DNA of 64,000 nt from assembly GCF_000171815.1 (NCBI RefSeq), contig NZ_ABGR01000007.1:114151-178150 (forward strand). The letters run 5' to 3'. The notes under the pieces are model-generated. The model was not told where the DNA came from. It worked only from the letters and a program-made list of their open reading frames with translations, and searched no databases. Positions 30,002-38,132 of the stretch are shown here, in pieces (position 1 is the stretch's first letter; each line of letters opens with the position of its first letter). Both the position numbers and the translations under genes were made by a program. The DNA is from Vibrio sp. AND4 (GTDB lineage Bacteria; Pseudomonadota; Gammaproteobacteria; Enterobacterales; Vibrionaceae).

Positions 30002-31885
30002 ATGATGAAGAAAATGTCTTTGGCTTTGGCGCTCTTTGGCGCCGTATTGGCGACGCCGCTCGCTTGGTCGCAAACACTTTCCGCGACCACTCAGGATCCG
30101 ATTTACCAACTTGATGACAAAGTTGTATTGGGGCGAGTAGAGAGTGTTTACTACAGTGACATTGCCGAGCTAAGTGACGTGCCTTTTATCGGCAAGATTG
30201 ATACTGGTGCTGATACCACCTCAATGCACGCAGAAAATATCCACGTTAGCAGTCGCCATCCAGAATACCAAAATTTTAAAGATGACAAGCTGATGCGGGC
30301 AATCGTTGATGATCTTGGTGGCACCAAAGCCAAATGGGATACAGGTAGCTTTAAGCCGTATCAAGTCACCGTGAGCTTCACTATTCATCATCCATACACG
30401 GGTAAAGAAATTAAGGTCACGGATGATCTTGAAAGCATCAGTGCGATCCGCAGCCGAACCAGCGAGAAACCGATTCTACGTCCTGCGGTGAAAATGCCGA
30501 TGACCATTGCTGGGCGTACTGTGGATACTGTGGTTAACCTGACCAAGCGTACTCAATTCTCTGCGCCTATCCTGATTGGTAAGACTTACCTTGATAACAA
30601 TGCGTGGGTGTTTGCTGGTTACGATTACCTGCAAGAACAACCCAATGCGCAAATTATCGGTAAAAAAGAAACGGTGGAAGTGGAGGGGGTGCCTTACAAG
30701 GTTAGTATTTCGACCTCTAGTCGTTACACCAACGTGCATGCACTCAACATCAAAGTCGACCAGAAGAAAAAACAAGTTTCTTTCACCCTTGAAGGTGAAA
30801 ACGGTAAGCGTCACCCAATGACGTTACCATTAGTGCGAATGCTGAAAACCAGCAAGAGCGAGCGTCCTCTGGTTTACCTTCCGGTCAAAGTGAGCGAGAC
30901 CGAGACGCAACAATGGTTGGTTTACCTGCGTGATCGCAGCAAATTCAGCTCGCAAATCCGTTTGGGAAGAGATGTTGCAAGCCAGCACTTTGTCATTGAT
31001 ACCGATAAAGAGAACTTGCTCGGTGGTGTGGAAAAGTCATTTAAGAATGCGTTGAAATCTGCGCCGCTAGTGATCTCGCCAGAAGAGTCAGTCAACATTG
31101 ATGGTCATGTACTGCCAGCGTATCCAACTTTCGCGGTGAAAACGCCACTTCTGCGTGTTAATGGCTTGGAATTGACAGAAAAAGACAAGAAAGAAGTGGT
31201 GACCTTTTATCTGCCAAGCAGTAAAGGTAAAGAAGAAAAAATCACTAAGCGTGTGCTGAAGAAGCTTAAAGTGGGGGACTCGGTTCGTCCAGTCGTAGAA
31301 GGTGAATTCTTGTTTGGCGATGAAGAGCAGAGCATTGAGTTTGCTATTGATGTACTAGACAAAGACGATCAAGAACAGCCATTTTTCGTGTTTGGGCACG
31401 AGATGGCGAAAGGTGGAGTGTTGCTCAATACACGCGCTGACCATTTACTGGAGGCGCGCCCATTGTTCAGAGCCGGTCACATTGAAGTGGCAGAAGTGGA
31501 AGGCATGTCTTTCCCTGTGAAGCTGGATACCGGTGCGGATGTGAGCTCGATTAATGCTCAAAACATCAAACAGTTCAAGGAAGATGGTAAAGATATGGTG
31601 AGTTTCACTTACGAGAACGCTAGCGGTGTGAAGAAGGCATTTATCAAGCCCGTTGTCGACGTGATGCGCATTACGGCCAAGAAAGGTGAGAAAGCCAACG
31701 TACGTCCCGTGGTGGAAATGCACGTTAAGCTGGGCGAATTAGAGAAGAAGATCCGCGTTAACCTACAAGACCGTAGCCGTTTTTATTACAGCATGATTTT
31801 GGGGAGGAACTTCCTCAAACATGGTGCGATCGTTGCCAGCGACACTAACTACATAGTGACCGATAAGCCCGACGAAGAAAAATAA
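30002..31885 (+). CDS. Secreted protein with four retropepsin-like (PF05618) repeats
   Basis: A 627-residue protein with a signal peptide (MMKKMSLALALFGAVLATPLAWS). It contains four diverged copies of the 'ATP-dependent zinc protease' domain, a retropepsin-like aspartic protease fold, at about 40-205, 220-340, 360-480 and 490-620. Copies 1 and 4 keep the catalytic triplet: DTGAD at Asp67 and at Asp509. Copies 2 and 3 have lost it (TSSRYT and KTPLLR in that position) but retain the later DRSKF...LGR-type core in part. Substrate is unknown. It stands alone, divergent from tex. Confidence 0.8.
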   Translation: MMKKMSLALALFGAVLATPLAWSQTLSATTQDPIYQLDDKVVLGRVESVYYSDIAELSDVPFIGKIDTGADTTSMHAENIHVSSRHPEYQNFKDDKLMRAIVDDLGGTKAKWDTGSFKPYQVTVSFTIHHPYTGKEIKVTDDLESISAIRSRTSEKPILRPAVKMPMTIAGRTVDTVVNLTKRTQFSAPILIGKTYLDNNAWVFAGYDYLQEQPNAQIIGKKETVEVEGVPYKVSISTSSRYTNVHALNIKVDQKKKQVSFTLEGENGKRHPMTLPLVRMLKTSKSERPLVYLPVKVSETETQQWLVYLRDRSKFSSQIRLGRDVASQHFVIDTDKENLLGGVEKSFKNALKSAPLVISPEESVNIDGHVLPAYPTFAVKTPLLRVNGLELTEKDKKEVVTFYLPSSKGKEEKITKRVLKKLKVGDSVRPVVEGEFLFGDEEQSIEFAIDVLDKDDQEQPFFVFGHEMAKGGVLLNTRADHLLEARPLFRAGHIEVAEVEGMSFPVKLDTGADVSSINAQNIKQFKEDGKDMVSFTYENASGVKKAFIKPVVDVMRITAKKGEKANVRPVVEMHVKLGELEKKIRVNLQDRSRFYYSMILGRNFLKHGAIVASDTNYIVTDKPDEEK

Positions 31886-31896
31886 GTGGCTTAAGC

Positions 31897-31928
31897 CCAT
31901 ATCGCACTGTTAAGGTGCGATATGGTTT
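31897..31928 (+). terminator. Hairpin after the retropepsin-repeat gene
   Basis: A perfect 11-bp stem CCATATCGCAC / GTGCGATATGG (31897-31907 / 31915-31925) is followed only by TTTGCTG. The position, 12 bases after the stop, suggests a terminator, but the T-run is weak. Confidence 0.6.
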
Positions 31929-32052
31929 GCTGGGTGTAGGAGTCATGGGAAGATGGCTTTAAAGTGTCAATTCACGCGAAAGGATTTTTTGTTAAGATGA
32001 CTATCGCAGTCAAGAATGGATTCACAACAGTAAAGATATTGGATTATTCAAA

Positions 32053-32538
32053 TTGAAAACAAAACTCATCACTCGAGAAGGTTACAACAAACTCAAAGCT
32101 GAGCATGATCACTTATGGAATGAAAAGCGACCTGAAATAACCAAGATAGTTACGTGGGCAGCAAGCTTAGGTGATCGTTCAGAAAATGCCGATTACACCT
32201 TCAATAAACGCCTATTACGTCAAATCGACCGTCGTGTTCGCTTTTTGCGTAAATTTTTACCTGAAGTGAAGATTGTAGATTACTCGCCTCAGCAGGAGGG
32301 TAAAGTATTTTTTGGTGCTTGGGTTGAAATCGAAAATGAGGCAGGAGATGTTAAGCAGTTTAGAATCGTTGGCCCGGAAGAAATTTATGGTGATGCCAAG
32401 GGTTATATCTCAATTGACTCTCCAATGGCGCGTGCTTTACTGAAAAAAGAAGTCGACGATGAGATAACTGTCCGCACTCCTGAGGGAGACAAAGAATGGT
32501 TTATCAATTCAATCACCTATATGACGGAATCAGCCTGA
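32053..32538 (+). CDS. greB: Transcription elongation factor GreB
   Basis: Stimulates transcript cleavage in backtracked RNA polymerase. It has 161 residues: an N-terminal coiled coil (about 1-75) with the acidic tip and GreB motif DRSENADYTFNKRLLRQIDR, then an FKBP-like C-terminal domain. The start appears to be TTG at 32053, with no ATG in a sensible place and only a weak ribosome site, so expression may be low. Confidence 0.95.
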   Translation: MKTKLITREGYNKLKAEHDHLWNEKRPEITKIVTWAASLGDRSENADYTFNKRLLRQIDRRVRFLRKFLPEVKIVDYSPQQEGKVFFGAWVEIENEAGDVKQFRIVGPEEIYGDAKGYISIDSPMARALLKKEVDDEITVRTPEGDKEWFINSITYMTESA

Positions 32539-32781
32539 ATCTGGCATATTAAGATGAGGAACCAAGGGGTTACCTTCTTCTTATCTTTCTGCTGTTCAGG
32601 TTCTGCTAATCAAGGTATAGAAATATCGAATCATGCAGAATCAATGCTCATTAATTCGGTTTTCTCGGAATTAAGGAAAACCTACCCAAAGCTGCATATC
32701 CGTAACTAAATGCAATATTTCTTAGTTTTTATCTGCTGTTCTTTTTCAGTTTAAACCAAATCTTTTTTCGGCTATTGCTTC
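32539..32781. other. AT-rich spacer downstream of greB
   Basis: Most of this stretch holds no convincing gene. A 51-codon plus-strand reading frame (32554-32709) begins MRNQGVTFFLSFCCSGS and could encode a small secreted peptide, but it lacks a clear ribosome site. A loose hairpin lies near 32658-32682. Base composition is lower in GC than the flanking genes, which suggests acquired or decaying DNA. Confidence 0.4.
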
Positions 32782-32785
32782 TCAT
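32729..32785 (-). CDS. Possible 18-residue basic peptide overlapping the upstream small ORF
   Basis: Its ATG overlaps the stop codon of the 50-residue ORF (ATGA), as in translationally coupled genes. It would encode MRSNSRKKIWFKLKKNSR, with net charge about +9. Nothing homologous is recognised. It may be chance; the support is only the coupled start and the striking charge. Confidence 0.3.
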   Translation of the reverse strand: MRSNSRKKIWFKLKKNSR

Positions 32786-32934
32786 AATAATTCCTCTAAG
32801 ACAACACCGCTTTGCCCATTTGATATTCTTTGTAGCAAGCTATTAATTGATATTTTTTTATCAATTAAAACTTTTCTATTGTTGTTTGATTTGTTTTCAA
32901 TGATATCTGATTTAGTCGATATTTTATTAGACAT
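32782..32934 (-). CDS. 50-residue ORF behind a cold-shock-gene leader
   Basis: This reverse-strand ORF starts with ATG inside the same AAGGGGC ribosome-site context as the two csp genes upstream, and its first four residues MSNK are those of the Csp proteins. After that it diverges fully (ISTKSDIIENKSNNNRK...) and lacks the RNP1 and RNP2 motifs. The whole ~150-base upstream leader and promoter is a diverged copy of the csp leader. It is either a csp gene whose body was replaced, or a small gene that took over a cold-shock leader. Function is unknown. Confidence 0.55.
   Translation of the reverse strand: MSNKISTKSDIIENKSNNNRKVLIDKKISINSLLQRISNGQSGVVLEELL
32843..32868. repeat. Palindrome inside the 50-residue ORF
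   Basis: The 10-base arms TTAATTGATA and TATCAATTAA are perfectly inverted around TTTTTT. It lies within the small ORF and could form an mRNA hairpin; AT-rich sequence makes chance occurrence possible. Confidence 0.5.
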
Positions 32935-33058
32935 AGGATGCCCCTTATTTGTTATTTAAATTAAGGTGCACTGAGCATAGGTGTTATTCTAGGATAGAGA
33001 ATTAAGGGGTATTACAGAGAGATACTTGCAAAGGATGACGCTGAAAACTTACTTTATG

Positions 33059-33086
33059 TTTTTATCTTGAAACAACGCTTTGTCAG
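33059..33086 (-). promoter_or_regulatory. Promoter of the third cold-shock-type unit
   Basis: The reverse strand reads CTGACA (33081-33086), 16 bases, then TAAAAA (33059-33064), in the same place as the promoters of the two csp units. The -10 is weaker than theirs. Confidence 0.45.
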
Positions 33087-33090
33087 AGCA

Positions 33091-33120
33091 ACTTCCTTAT
33101 CGCTTTAGCGACAAGGAAGT
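33091..33120. repeat. Hairpin after csp copy 2
   Basis: A 13-bp stem (ACTTCCTTATCGC / GCGACAAGGAAGT, one mismatch) lies about 20 bases after the csp stop. It has no T-run on the csp strand, so it may be an mRNA-protecting or Rho-linked structure rather than an intrinsic terminator. A near copy is at 33508-33537. Confidence 0.6.
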
Positions 33121-33138
33121 GAAATTTTTATTGTAAGG

Positions 33139-33348
33139 CTAGATAGCCATTACATTTTCGGCTTGTAAGCCTTTTGGTCCATGACCAACGGTAAAGGAAA
33201 CCTGTTCGCCTTCAACAAGTTTTTTAAAGCCATCACCTAAGATGCTACGGAAATGAACGAAAAGGTCATCACCACTTTCTTGTGAAATAAAACCGAAACC
33301 TTTAGCTTCGTTGAACCACTTAACTGTACCAGTTGCTTTGTTAGACAT
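33139..33348 (-). CDS. Cold-shock protein, CspA family (copy 2)
   Basis: A single-stranded nucleic-acid chaperone with 69 residues and one cold-shock domain. RNP1 (KGFGFI) and RNP2 (LFVHF) are both intact. It differs from copy 1 at only three residues (Gln for Lys in VEGEQV, and Met and Ile in the C-terminal VMAI). AAGGGACATA precedes the ATG. It has its own promoter at 33476-33503 and a leader of about 120 nt, the long 5' UTR typical of cold-induced csp genes. Confidence 0.95.
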   Translation of the reverse strand: MSNKATGTVKWFNEAKGFGFISQESGDDLFVHFRSILGDGFKKLVEGEQVSFTVGHGPKGLQAENVMAI

Positions 33349-33475
33349 ATTATGTCCCTTATAAAAAAATTAAAATTAAGGTGCACTGAACATAGGGGTA
33401 ATTTTAGGATAGAAATTTAAGAGGCATTACAGAGAGAAACTTGTCAGGGATTACGCTGGAAAACTTACTTTAATA

Positions 33476-33503
33476 ATTATATCTTTAAATAACTCTTTGT
33501 CAG
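33476..33503 (-). promoter_or_regulatory. Promoter of csp copy 2
   Basis: The reverse strand has CTGACA (33498-33503), a 16-base spacer and a perfect TATAAT (33476-33481). The start of transcription would be near 33469, giving a leader of about 120 nt. Confidence 0.65.
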
Positions 33504-33507
33504 AGCG

Positions 33508-33537
33508 ACTTCCTTATCGCATAAGCGACAAGGAAGT
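33508..33537. repeat. Hairpin after csp copy 1
   Basis: The stem ACTTCCTTATCGC / GCGACAAGGAAGT around a short ATAA-like loop is nearly identical to the hairpin at 33091-33120. It forms part of the tandemly repeated unit. Confidence 0.6.
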
Positions 33538-33555
33538 AAAATATTTACTGTAAGA

Positions 33556-33765
33556 CTAGAGAGCCGTTACATTTTCAGCTTGTAAACCTTTTGGTCCATG
33601 ACCAACAGTGAAAGAAACTTTTTCACCTTCAACAAGTTTTTTGAAGCCATCACCTAAGATGCTGCGGAAATGAACGAAAAGGTCATCACCACTCTCTTGC
33701 GAAATAAAACCGAAACCTTTAGCTTCGTTGAACCACTTAACTGTACCAGTTGCTTTGTTAGACAT
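33556..33765 (-). CDS. Cold-shock protein, CspA family (copy 1)
   Basis: A 69-residue single cold-shock-domain protein with RNP1 KGFGFI and RNP2 LFVHF, nearly identical to copy 2. AAGGGGCATA precedes the ATG. The leader from 33885 to 33766 matches the other two units almost base for base over its central part. It is first of three units on the reverse strand. Confidence 0.95.
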   Translation of the reverse strand: MSNKATGTVKWFNEAKGFGFISQESGDDLFVHFRSILGDGFKKLVEGEKVSFTVGHGPKGLQAENVTAL

Positions 33766-33891
33766 ATTATGCCCCTTATAAAAAATTAAAATTAAGGTGC
33801 ACTGAACATAGGTGTAATTTTAGGATAGAGAATTAAGAGGTATTGCAGAGAGAAACTTGTCAGGGATTACGCTGGAAAACTTACTTTAATA

Positions 33892-33919
33892 ATTTTATCT
33901 TTAAACAACTCTTTGTCAG
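33892..33919 (-). promoter_or_regulatory. Promoter of csp copy 1
   Basis: The reverse strand has CTGACA (33914-33919), a 16-base spacer and TAAAAT (33892-33897), aligned with the promoters of units 2 and 3. Confidence 0.6.
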
Positions 33920-33940
33920 AGCAAGGGCCACTATACAGGG

Positions 33941-34129
33941 TTATTTGACTAAAGATAGCTTTATTTGTGATTTTTTGTTTTTATTTTTTCTTACTGTGTT
34001 GATTTCTGCGTATCGACCTTTGCTATCGGGCTTAGTGGCACCAACCCCAGTCACTCTTGTTGAGTTCAATACCAGCACTTCAAAGTGTGCATACAGGACA
34101 GGAGCTCGTCCTGTGATCATGAAAATCAT
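33941..34129 (-). other. Spacer with a doubtful 62-codon ORF, between csp copy 1 and ompR
   Basis: The stretch 33920-34252 holds no firm gene. A reverse reading frame of 62 codons (containing ITGRAPVLYAHFEVLVL and a Lys/Asn-rich end) has an order of residues that reminds me of short ORFs annotated in several vibrios, perhaps part of a repeated element. It has no clear ribosome site. The inverted repeat ACAGGAC / GTCCTGT (about 34093-34113) lies at its 5' end. Confidence 0.3.
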
Positions 34130-34252
34130 GCGCTCAAACGAAATTAATTGTTAAAACTTTGGCTTAGATAAAAAGAGTAACAATTTGCACAAGCACGTTT
34201 GAAAAAACAGTGATACATTTCGGACAATAGATGCCTTTCAAAGGATGTTTCA

Positions 34253-34978
34253 ATGCAGGAAAATCATAAAATACTCGTTGTTGATGACGATGCTCGTTTG
34301 CGTGCCCTATTGGAGCGTTACCTCTCTGAGCAAGGTTTTCAGGTGAGAAGTGTCGCTAACGGCGAGCAAATGGATCGTCTTCTAACCCGGGAAAACTTCC
34401 ACCTTATGGTGCTGGATTTAATGTTGCCGGGTGAAGATGGCTTATCGATTTGTCGTCGTTTACGTAATGCAAACAACACGCTACCTATTCTAATGTTGAC
34501 GGCGAAAGGCGATGAAGTCGATCGCATCGTTGGTCTTGAAGTGGGAGCAGATGACTATCTGCCAAAGCCGTTCAACCCCCGCGAATTGTTGGCTCGTATT
34601 AAAGCAGTACTTCGCCGTCAAACGGTCGAACTGCCTTGTGAGCCGGGGCAGGGGTATTTTGGTCGTGGTGCAAAACAGAGACTTTCGCCTTAACCTGGGC
34701 ACGCGTGAAAATGTCCCCGAGGTGACGAAGCGATGCCACTGACCTCTGGTGAGTTTGCGGTGCTGAAAGCATTAGTGACCAATGCGCGCGAGCCCATGTC
34801 GCGTGATAAGTTGATGAATATGGCTCGAGGTCGAGAATACTCAGCAATGGAGCGCTCTATCGACGTTCAAATCTCACGTCTACGCCGTATGTTGGAAGAT
34901 GATCCGAGCAAGCCGCGTTACATCCAAACGGTGTGGGGCTTAGGTTATGTGTTCGTCCCAGACGGCAAACAAGCGTAA
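34253..34978 (+). pseudogene. ompR: Osmolarity response regulator OmpR, frameshifted as written
   Basis: OmpR is the DNA-binding partner of EnvZ and controls porin and osmotic genes. The receiver domain (1-120, phospho-acceptor Asp55 in LDLMLPG) reads cleanly until about codon 135. The frame then shifts, giving a stop at 34691-34693. The linker FRLNLGTRE continues in another frame, and from about 34715 the winged-helix domain (MPLTSGEF...VWGLGYVF) returns to the first frame. Net length (726 bases) is near normal, so about three +1 changes, two of them at AAAA (34708-34711) and CCCC (34715-34718), would explain it. Sequencing error or a recent pseudogene are both possible. Confidence 0.85.
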
Positions 34979-35022
34979 TCACCTCTTAGGTCTACCGATA
35001 ATACTCGGTTGCTCATATTCCA

Positions 35023-35048
35023 CCCTCAAACCCTTTACTGTTTGAGGG
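35023..35048 (+). repeat. Hairpin between ompR and envZ
   Basis: An 8-bp perfect stem CCCTCAAA / TTTGAGGG (35023-35030 / 35041-35048) with a 10-base loop lies in the 124-base gap. It has no T-run, so it may tune envZ mRNA level rather than end transcription. Confidence 0.5.
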
Positions 35049-35102
35049 CTGGATGCTCGCAAAGAATGTTGTTCTCTAGGAACAGTCCATCAGGAATACT
35101 CC

Positions 35103-36395
35103 ATGCGAATCCGAAGTTCATTTACACAATCTATTCTACTGTTCGTTTCTTTGCTTCTCGCTAGCCAAGTCTTCTCTTACTACGCGGTATTTAACTACGC
35201 CTTGATGCCAAGTTTGCAGCAGTTCAACAAAATTCTCGCTCATGAATTGAATTTAGTCCTTGATCAAAATGAGGGCTCAAATAGTGATACACCGCTGCGC
35301 CATGAATTGCTCGAAAACCTGGGCGTCACGGTGCACAGTGTGAAAAGTGACATGATGCGTGAGTTTGATAGTGCGCTGCCGATTGATTTAATGTCGGAAG
35401 AAATGACACAGCAGCTTGATTCCCCAACAGAAGTCCGTTTGATGCTAGGTAGCGAGAGCTATATTCTTTGGATGCGTATCGATCAGTTACCGGATTCTAT
35501 TATTCGAATTCCTCTTTCCGAACTACAAAAAGAAGATTTTGTTCCTCTATTTAGTAACAACTTGATCATGGCATTAGTGATCATTGCAGGGGGGTGGCTG
35601 TTTATTCGTTTGCAAAACCGGCCATTGATTGCGCTGGAGAAGGCGGCGGAAGAAGTTGGGCGAGGAGAGATACCGCCACCGTTACCGCAAAGGGGCGCAT
35701 CGGAAATCCGTTCTGTAACCCGTGCATTTAACCAAATGTCGAAAGGTATACAAGAGTTGGAAGAAGACCGAGCCTTGTTGATGGCAGGGATTAGCCACGA
35801 TTTGCGTACGCCACTGACGAGAATTCGCTTAGCGACAGAAATGATGTCGCCAGAAGACAGTTACTTAGCGCAAGGTATCATCAGCGATACTGAAGAATGC
35901 AATGAGATCATCAGCCAGTTTATGGACTACCTTAAACCCGTTAATAGAGAATCATTTGAACGGGTTGATATCAACACCATAATCAGCGACGTTGCGACAT
36001 CAGAAGGGAGTTATGATATCGATATCGAAACCGAGCTCAACCCAACAAAGCCAGTGGCGAAAGGCAGTCCTATCGCCATTAAACGCGCGGTGAGTAACCT
36101 AGTGGTGAATGCGCTACGCTACGGCAATGGTAGGGTGAAAATCAGTACAGGTGTGACGGCTGACAAGCAGTTAGTGTGGGTGTGTGTTGAAGATAATGGT
36201 CCGGGGATCGAACCATCGCAAGTTGCACGCTTGTTTGAACCTTTTACTCGTGGTGATACGGCGCGAGGCAGTGAAGGGACGGGCTTAGGTTTGGCGATTG
36301 TTAAGCGCATTGTCAGTCAACATTCTGGTTCGGTTGTGGTGCGTAACCGCAGCCAAGGTGGGTTAAGCGCGCAAATCAGCTTTCCAACCAAGTAA
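35103..36395 (+). CDS. envZ: Osmosensor histidine kinase EnvZ
   Basis: A membrane kinase that phosphorylates and dephosphorylates OmpR. It has 430 residues: TM1 at about 10-35, a periplasmic sensor to about 150, TM2 at about 152-170, HAMP at about 172-222, the H-box ISHDLRTPL with His232, and the ATPase with N-box, DNGPGI and GTGLGLAI. The gene is intact although the cognate ompR is frameshifted, which argues that the ompR changes are recent or artefactual. Confidence 0.96.
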   Translation: MRIRSSFTQSILLFVSLLLASQVFSYYAVFNYALMPSLQQFNKILAHELNLVLDQNEGSNSDTPLRHELLENLGVTVHSVKSDMMREFDSALPIDLMSEEMTQQLDSPTEVRLMLGSESYILWMRIDQLPDSIIRIPLSELQKEDFVPLFSNNLIMALVIIAGGWLFIRLQNRPLIALEKAAEEVGRGEIPPPLPQRGASEIRSVTRAFNQMSKGIQELEEDRALLMAGISHDLRTPLTRIRLATEMMSPEDSYLAQGIISDTEECNEIISQFMDYLKPVNRESFERVDINTIISDVATSEGSYDIDIETELNPTKPVAKGSPIAIKRAVSNLVVNALRYGNGRVKISTGVTADKQLVWVCVEDNGPGIEPSQVARLFEPFTRGDTARGSEGTGLGLAIVKRIVSQHSGSVVVRNRSQGGLSAQISFPTK

Positions 36396-36448
36396 ATCTT
36401 TTAAGCAAGTAGATTTTCCGGGCAAGTAAGTTTTCCCCCAAACACTGC

Positions 36449-36489
36449 CAACAAAAAAGCCCAACCAAAATATCGGGTTGGGCCTTTTG
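36449..36489. terminator. Bidirectional terminator between envZ and xanP
   Basis: The stem AAGCCCAACC / GGGTTGGGCCTT (about 36457-36486) is flanked by A6 on the left and TTTT on the right, so it can stop both convergent genes. Confidence 0.85.
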
Positions 36490-36505
36490 AGCATCCAGTG
36501 TTAGG

Positions 36506-37897
36506 TTAAGATTCTTTAATCGTTTGAGCTGTGGGCTCATCATCCTCTTCCAGTTTCTCTGGAAGCAATAGGTTCAGAATGATAGCGGTAATGCCGCCAG
36601 CAGCCACGCCAGTTGAGAAAATACTTTTAATGAACTCAGGCATGAATTGCAGAATTTCTGGTTTTTGTGCGATACCCAAGCCCATTGAAAATGACAGTGC
36701 CATGATCAAAATAGCGCGACGGTCTAGATCAACACGAGAGATGATGCGCACACCCGCCGCTGCGATAGTACCGAACATCACTATGGTGGCACCGCCCAAT
36801 ACTGGCTCAGGGATCAGCTGAACAAAGCTGGCTACACCCGGGAACAAGCCCAGAATCACTAACATACCTGAGATGAAGTAGCCTACATAGCGGCTGGCGA
36901 CACCAGTCAGCATAATGATGCCGTTGTTTTGGCTGAAGGTTGAATTTGGGAAGCTGTTGAATACTGCTGCAATGGCTGAGTTCAAACCATCTGCTAATAC
37001 GCCACCTTTGATGCGCTTCATGTAAACCGGACCTTTTACTGGCTCACCGGAAACCTCAGACGTTGCAGTAATGTCGCCAATTGCTTCTAGAGCGGTGATA
37101 AAGAAAATCAGAACCAGCGGGATAAACAGAGACCAGTCGAAGCTCAAGCCGTATTGCATGGGTATCGGCAGTGCGATGAGGTCTGTTTTCCCCAGTTTGG
37201 ACGTGTCGACCATACCCATAAAGCATGCCATAACGTAGCCAACTAGCATGGCAATCACGATAGATGCAACGCGCACGTAAGGGTTTTTTGAGCGGTTAAG
37301 GATCACTATCAAACCAAGTACTGTGCCCGCCAAAGCCAACTTATCTAGGCTACCGAAAGAGCCATCACTTATGGCAGCGTAGCCGCCACCCATAGAGACC
37401 AAGCCTACCTGGATAAGTGTCAGGCCGATAAGCGTTACAACAATGCCAGATACCAGCGGCGTGATGATACGACGTGCGTGTTCTAGCACTCGAGATAACA
37501 GGATTTCAGCAAAAGAGGCCACCAAGATGGTGCCGAAAATTGCCGCCATCATGGTACTGATGTCAGCGCCGCCTGCTTTTAGGGACAGGCCAGCAGCGAT
37601 AATCGGACCGAGAAAGTTAAAGCTGGTCCCTTGCACTGAAAGTAAGCCCGAGCCGATAGGGCCAAACGTACGGATCTGGATAAATGAAGATACGCCAGAT
37701 GCAAATAATGACATGCTGATGATGGTATTCGTTTGGTCAGCAGGCACCCCCAAGGACTGACAAATAATCAGAGAAGGAGTGATAACGGCTACGAACATCG
37801 CCAGTAAGTGCTGAACTGCAGCAAAAATGGTCTGAGGTAGTGGTGGACGATCGTTTAATTGATAGACCAGTTCCGAAGCTCGGTTTGAAGTTGTCAT
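36506..37897 (-). CDS. xanP: Xanthine permease, NCS2 family
   Basis: A proton-linked purine base importer in the inner membrane. It has 463 residues, the length of E. coli XanP, with about 12-14 hydrophobic segments and the NCS2 signature around [17 protein letters not shown] (about 320-336). XanP is favoured over uracil permease by the position next to recG and by the PurR-like operator on its promoter. Substrate is otherwise not proven. A leader of about 145 nt precedes it. Confidence 0.85.
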   Translation of the reverse strand: MTTSNRASELVYQLNDRPPLPQTIFAAVQHLLAMFVAVITPSLIICQSLGVPADQTNTIISMSLFASGVSSFIQIRTFGPIGSGLLSVQGTSFNFLGPIIAAGLSLKAGGADISTMMAAIFGTILVASFAEILLSRVLEHARRIITPLVSGIVVTLIGLTLIQVGLVSMGGGYAAISDGSFGSLDKLALAGTVLGLIVILNRSKNPYVRVASIVIAMLVGYVMACFMGMVDTSKLGKTDLIALPIPMQYGLSFDWSLFIPLVLIFFITALEAIGDITATSEVSGEPVKGPVYMKRIKGGVLADGLNSAIAAVFNSFPNSTFSQNNGIIMLTGVASRYVGYFISGMLVILGLFPGVASFVQLIPEPVLGGATIVMFGTIAAAGVRIISRVDLDRRAILIMALSFSMGLGIAQKPEILQFMPEFIKSIFSTGVAAGGITAIILNLLLPEKLEEDDEPTAQTIKES

Positions 37898-38050
37898 GTT
37901 TATCTCGCTAGTCGCAATAATTCTTGCCCAGAGCTCGCTGAATGGGAGGACTGGGTGGAGTTGACGTTATATAACCTGTGATTGCTGTTAATCAGTGTCA
38001 ACTCAGGTTGGTTTGATGTGATAGGGCGCACACCATAAATTTTGAGCGAG

Positions 38051-38088
38051 ATTATAGAGAGATTCATCAAAAAAGCAAACGTTTGCTC
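38051..38088 (-). promoter_or_regulatory. xanP promoter with overlapping PurR operator
   Basis: The 16-base palindrome AAGCAAACGTTTGCTC (38073-38088) matches the PurR box (ANGCAANCGNTTNCNT) at all but the last base. On the reverse strand its TTGCTT forms a -35, followed after 16 bases by a perfect TATAAT (38051-38056). PurR bound with hypoxanthine or guanine should therefore block xanP. Confidence 0.75.
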
Positions 38089-38132
38089 TTGGTTGAAAAG
38101 AAAAGGCGAACGGTTTTGCTCGCCAAGATAGT

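Larger units (their letters stand above)
32926..33925 (-). repeat. Triplicated cold-shock leader/gene unit
   Basis: Three direct copies, about 415 bases apart, share the promoter, the ~120-nt leader and the start region: near 33919-33760, 33503-33343 and 33086-32930. Two also share the full csp body and the 3' hairpin. The third has the leader but a different ORF. This shows tandem duplication followed by divergence. Confidence 0.85.

Noticed and set aside
32554..32709. 51-codon plus-strand ORF after greB as a small lipoprotein
   Set aside because: The leader is short and polar at the start, there is no clear ribosome site, and the Cys-Cys context is a poor lipobox. Kept only as a remark.
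33843..34154. Plus-strand open frame of 103 codons opposite the csp leader
   Set aside because: It has no ribosome site, runs antisense through the repeated csp leader, and its hydrophobic stretch comes from a T-rich tract.
34640..34735. Programmed ribosomal frameshift in ompR
   Set aside because: No slippery heptamer with a following pseudoknot is evident, more than one shift is needed, and OmpR is not known to use frameshifting.
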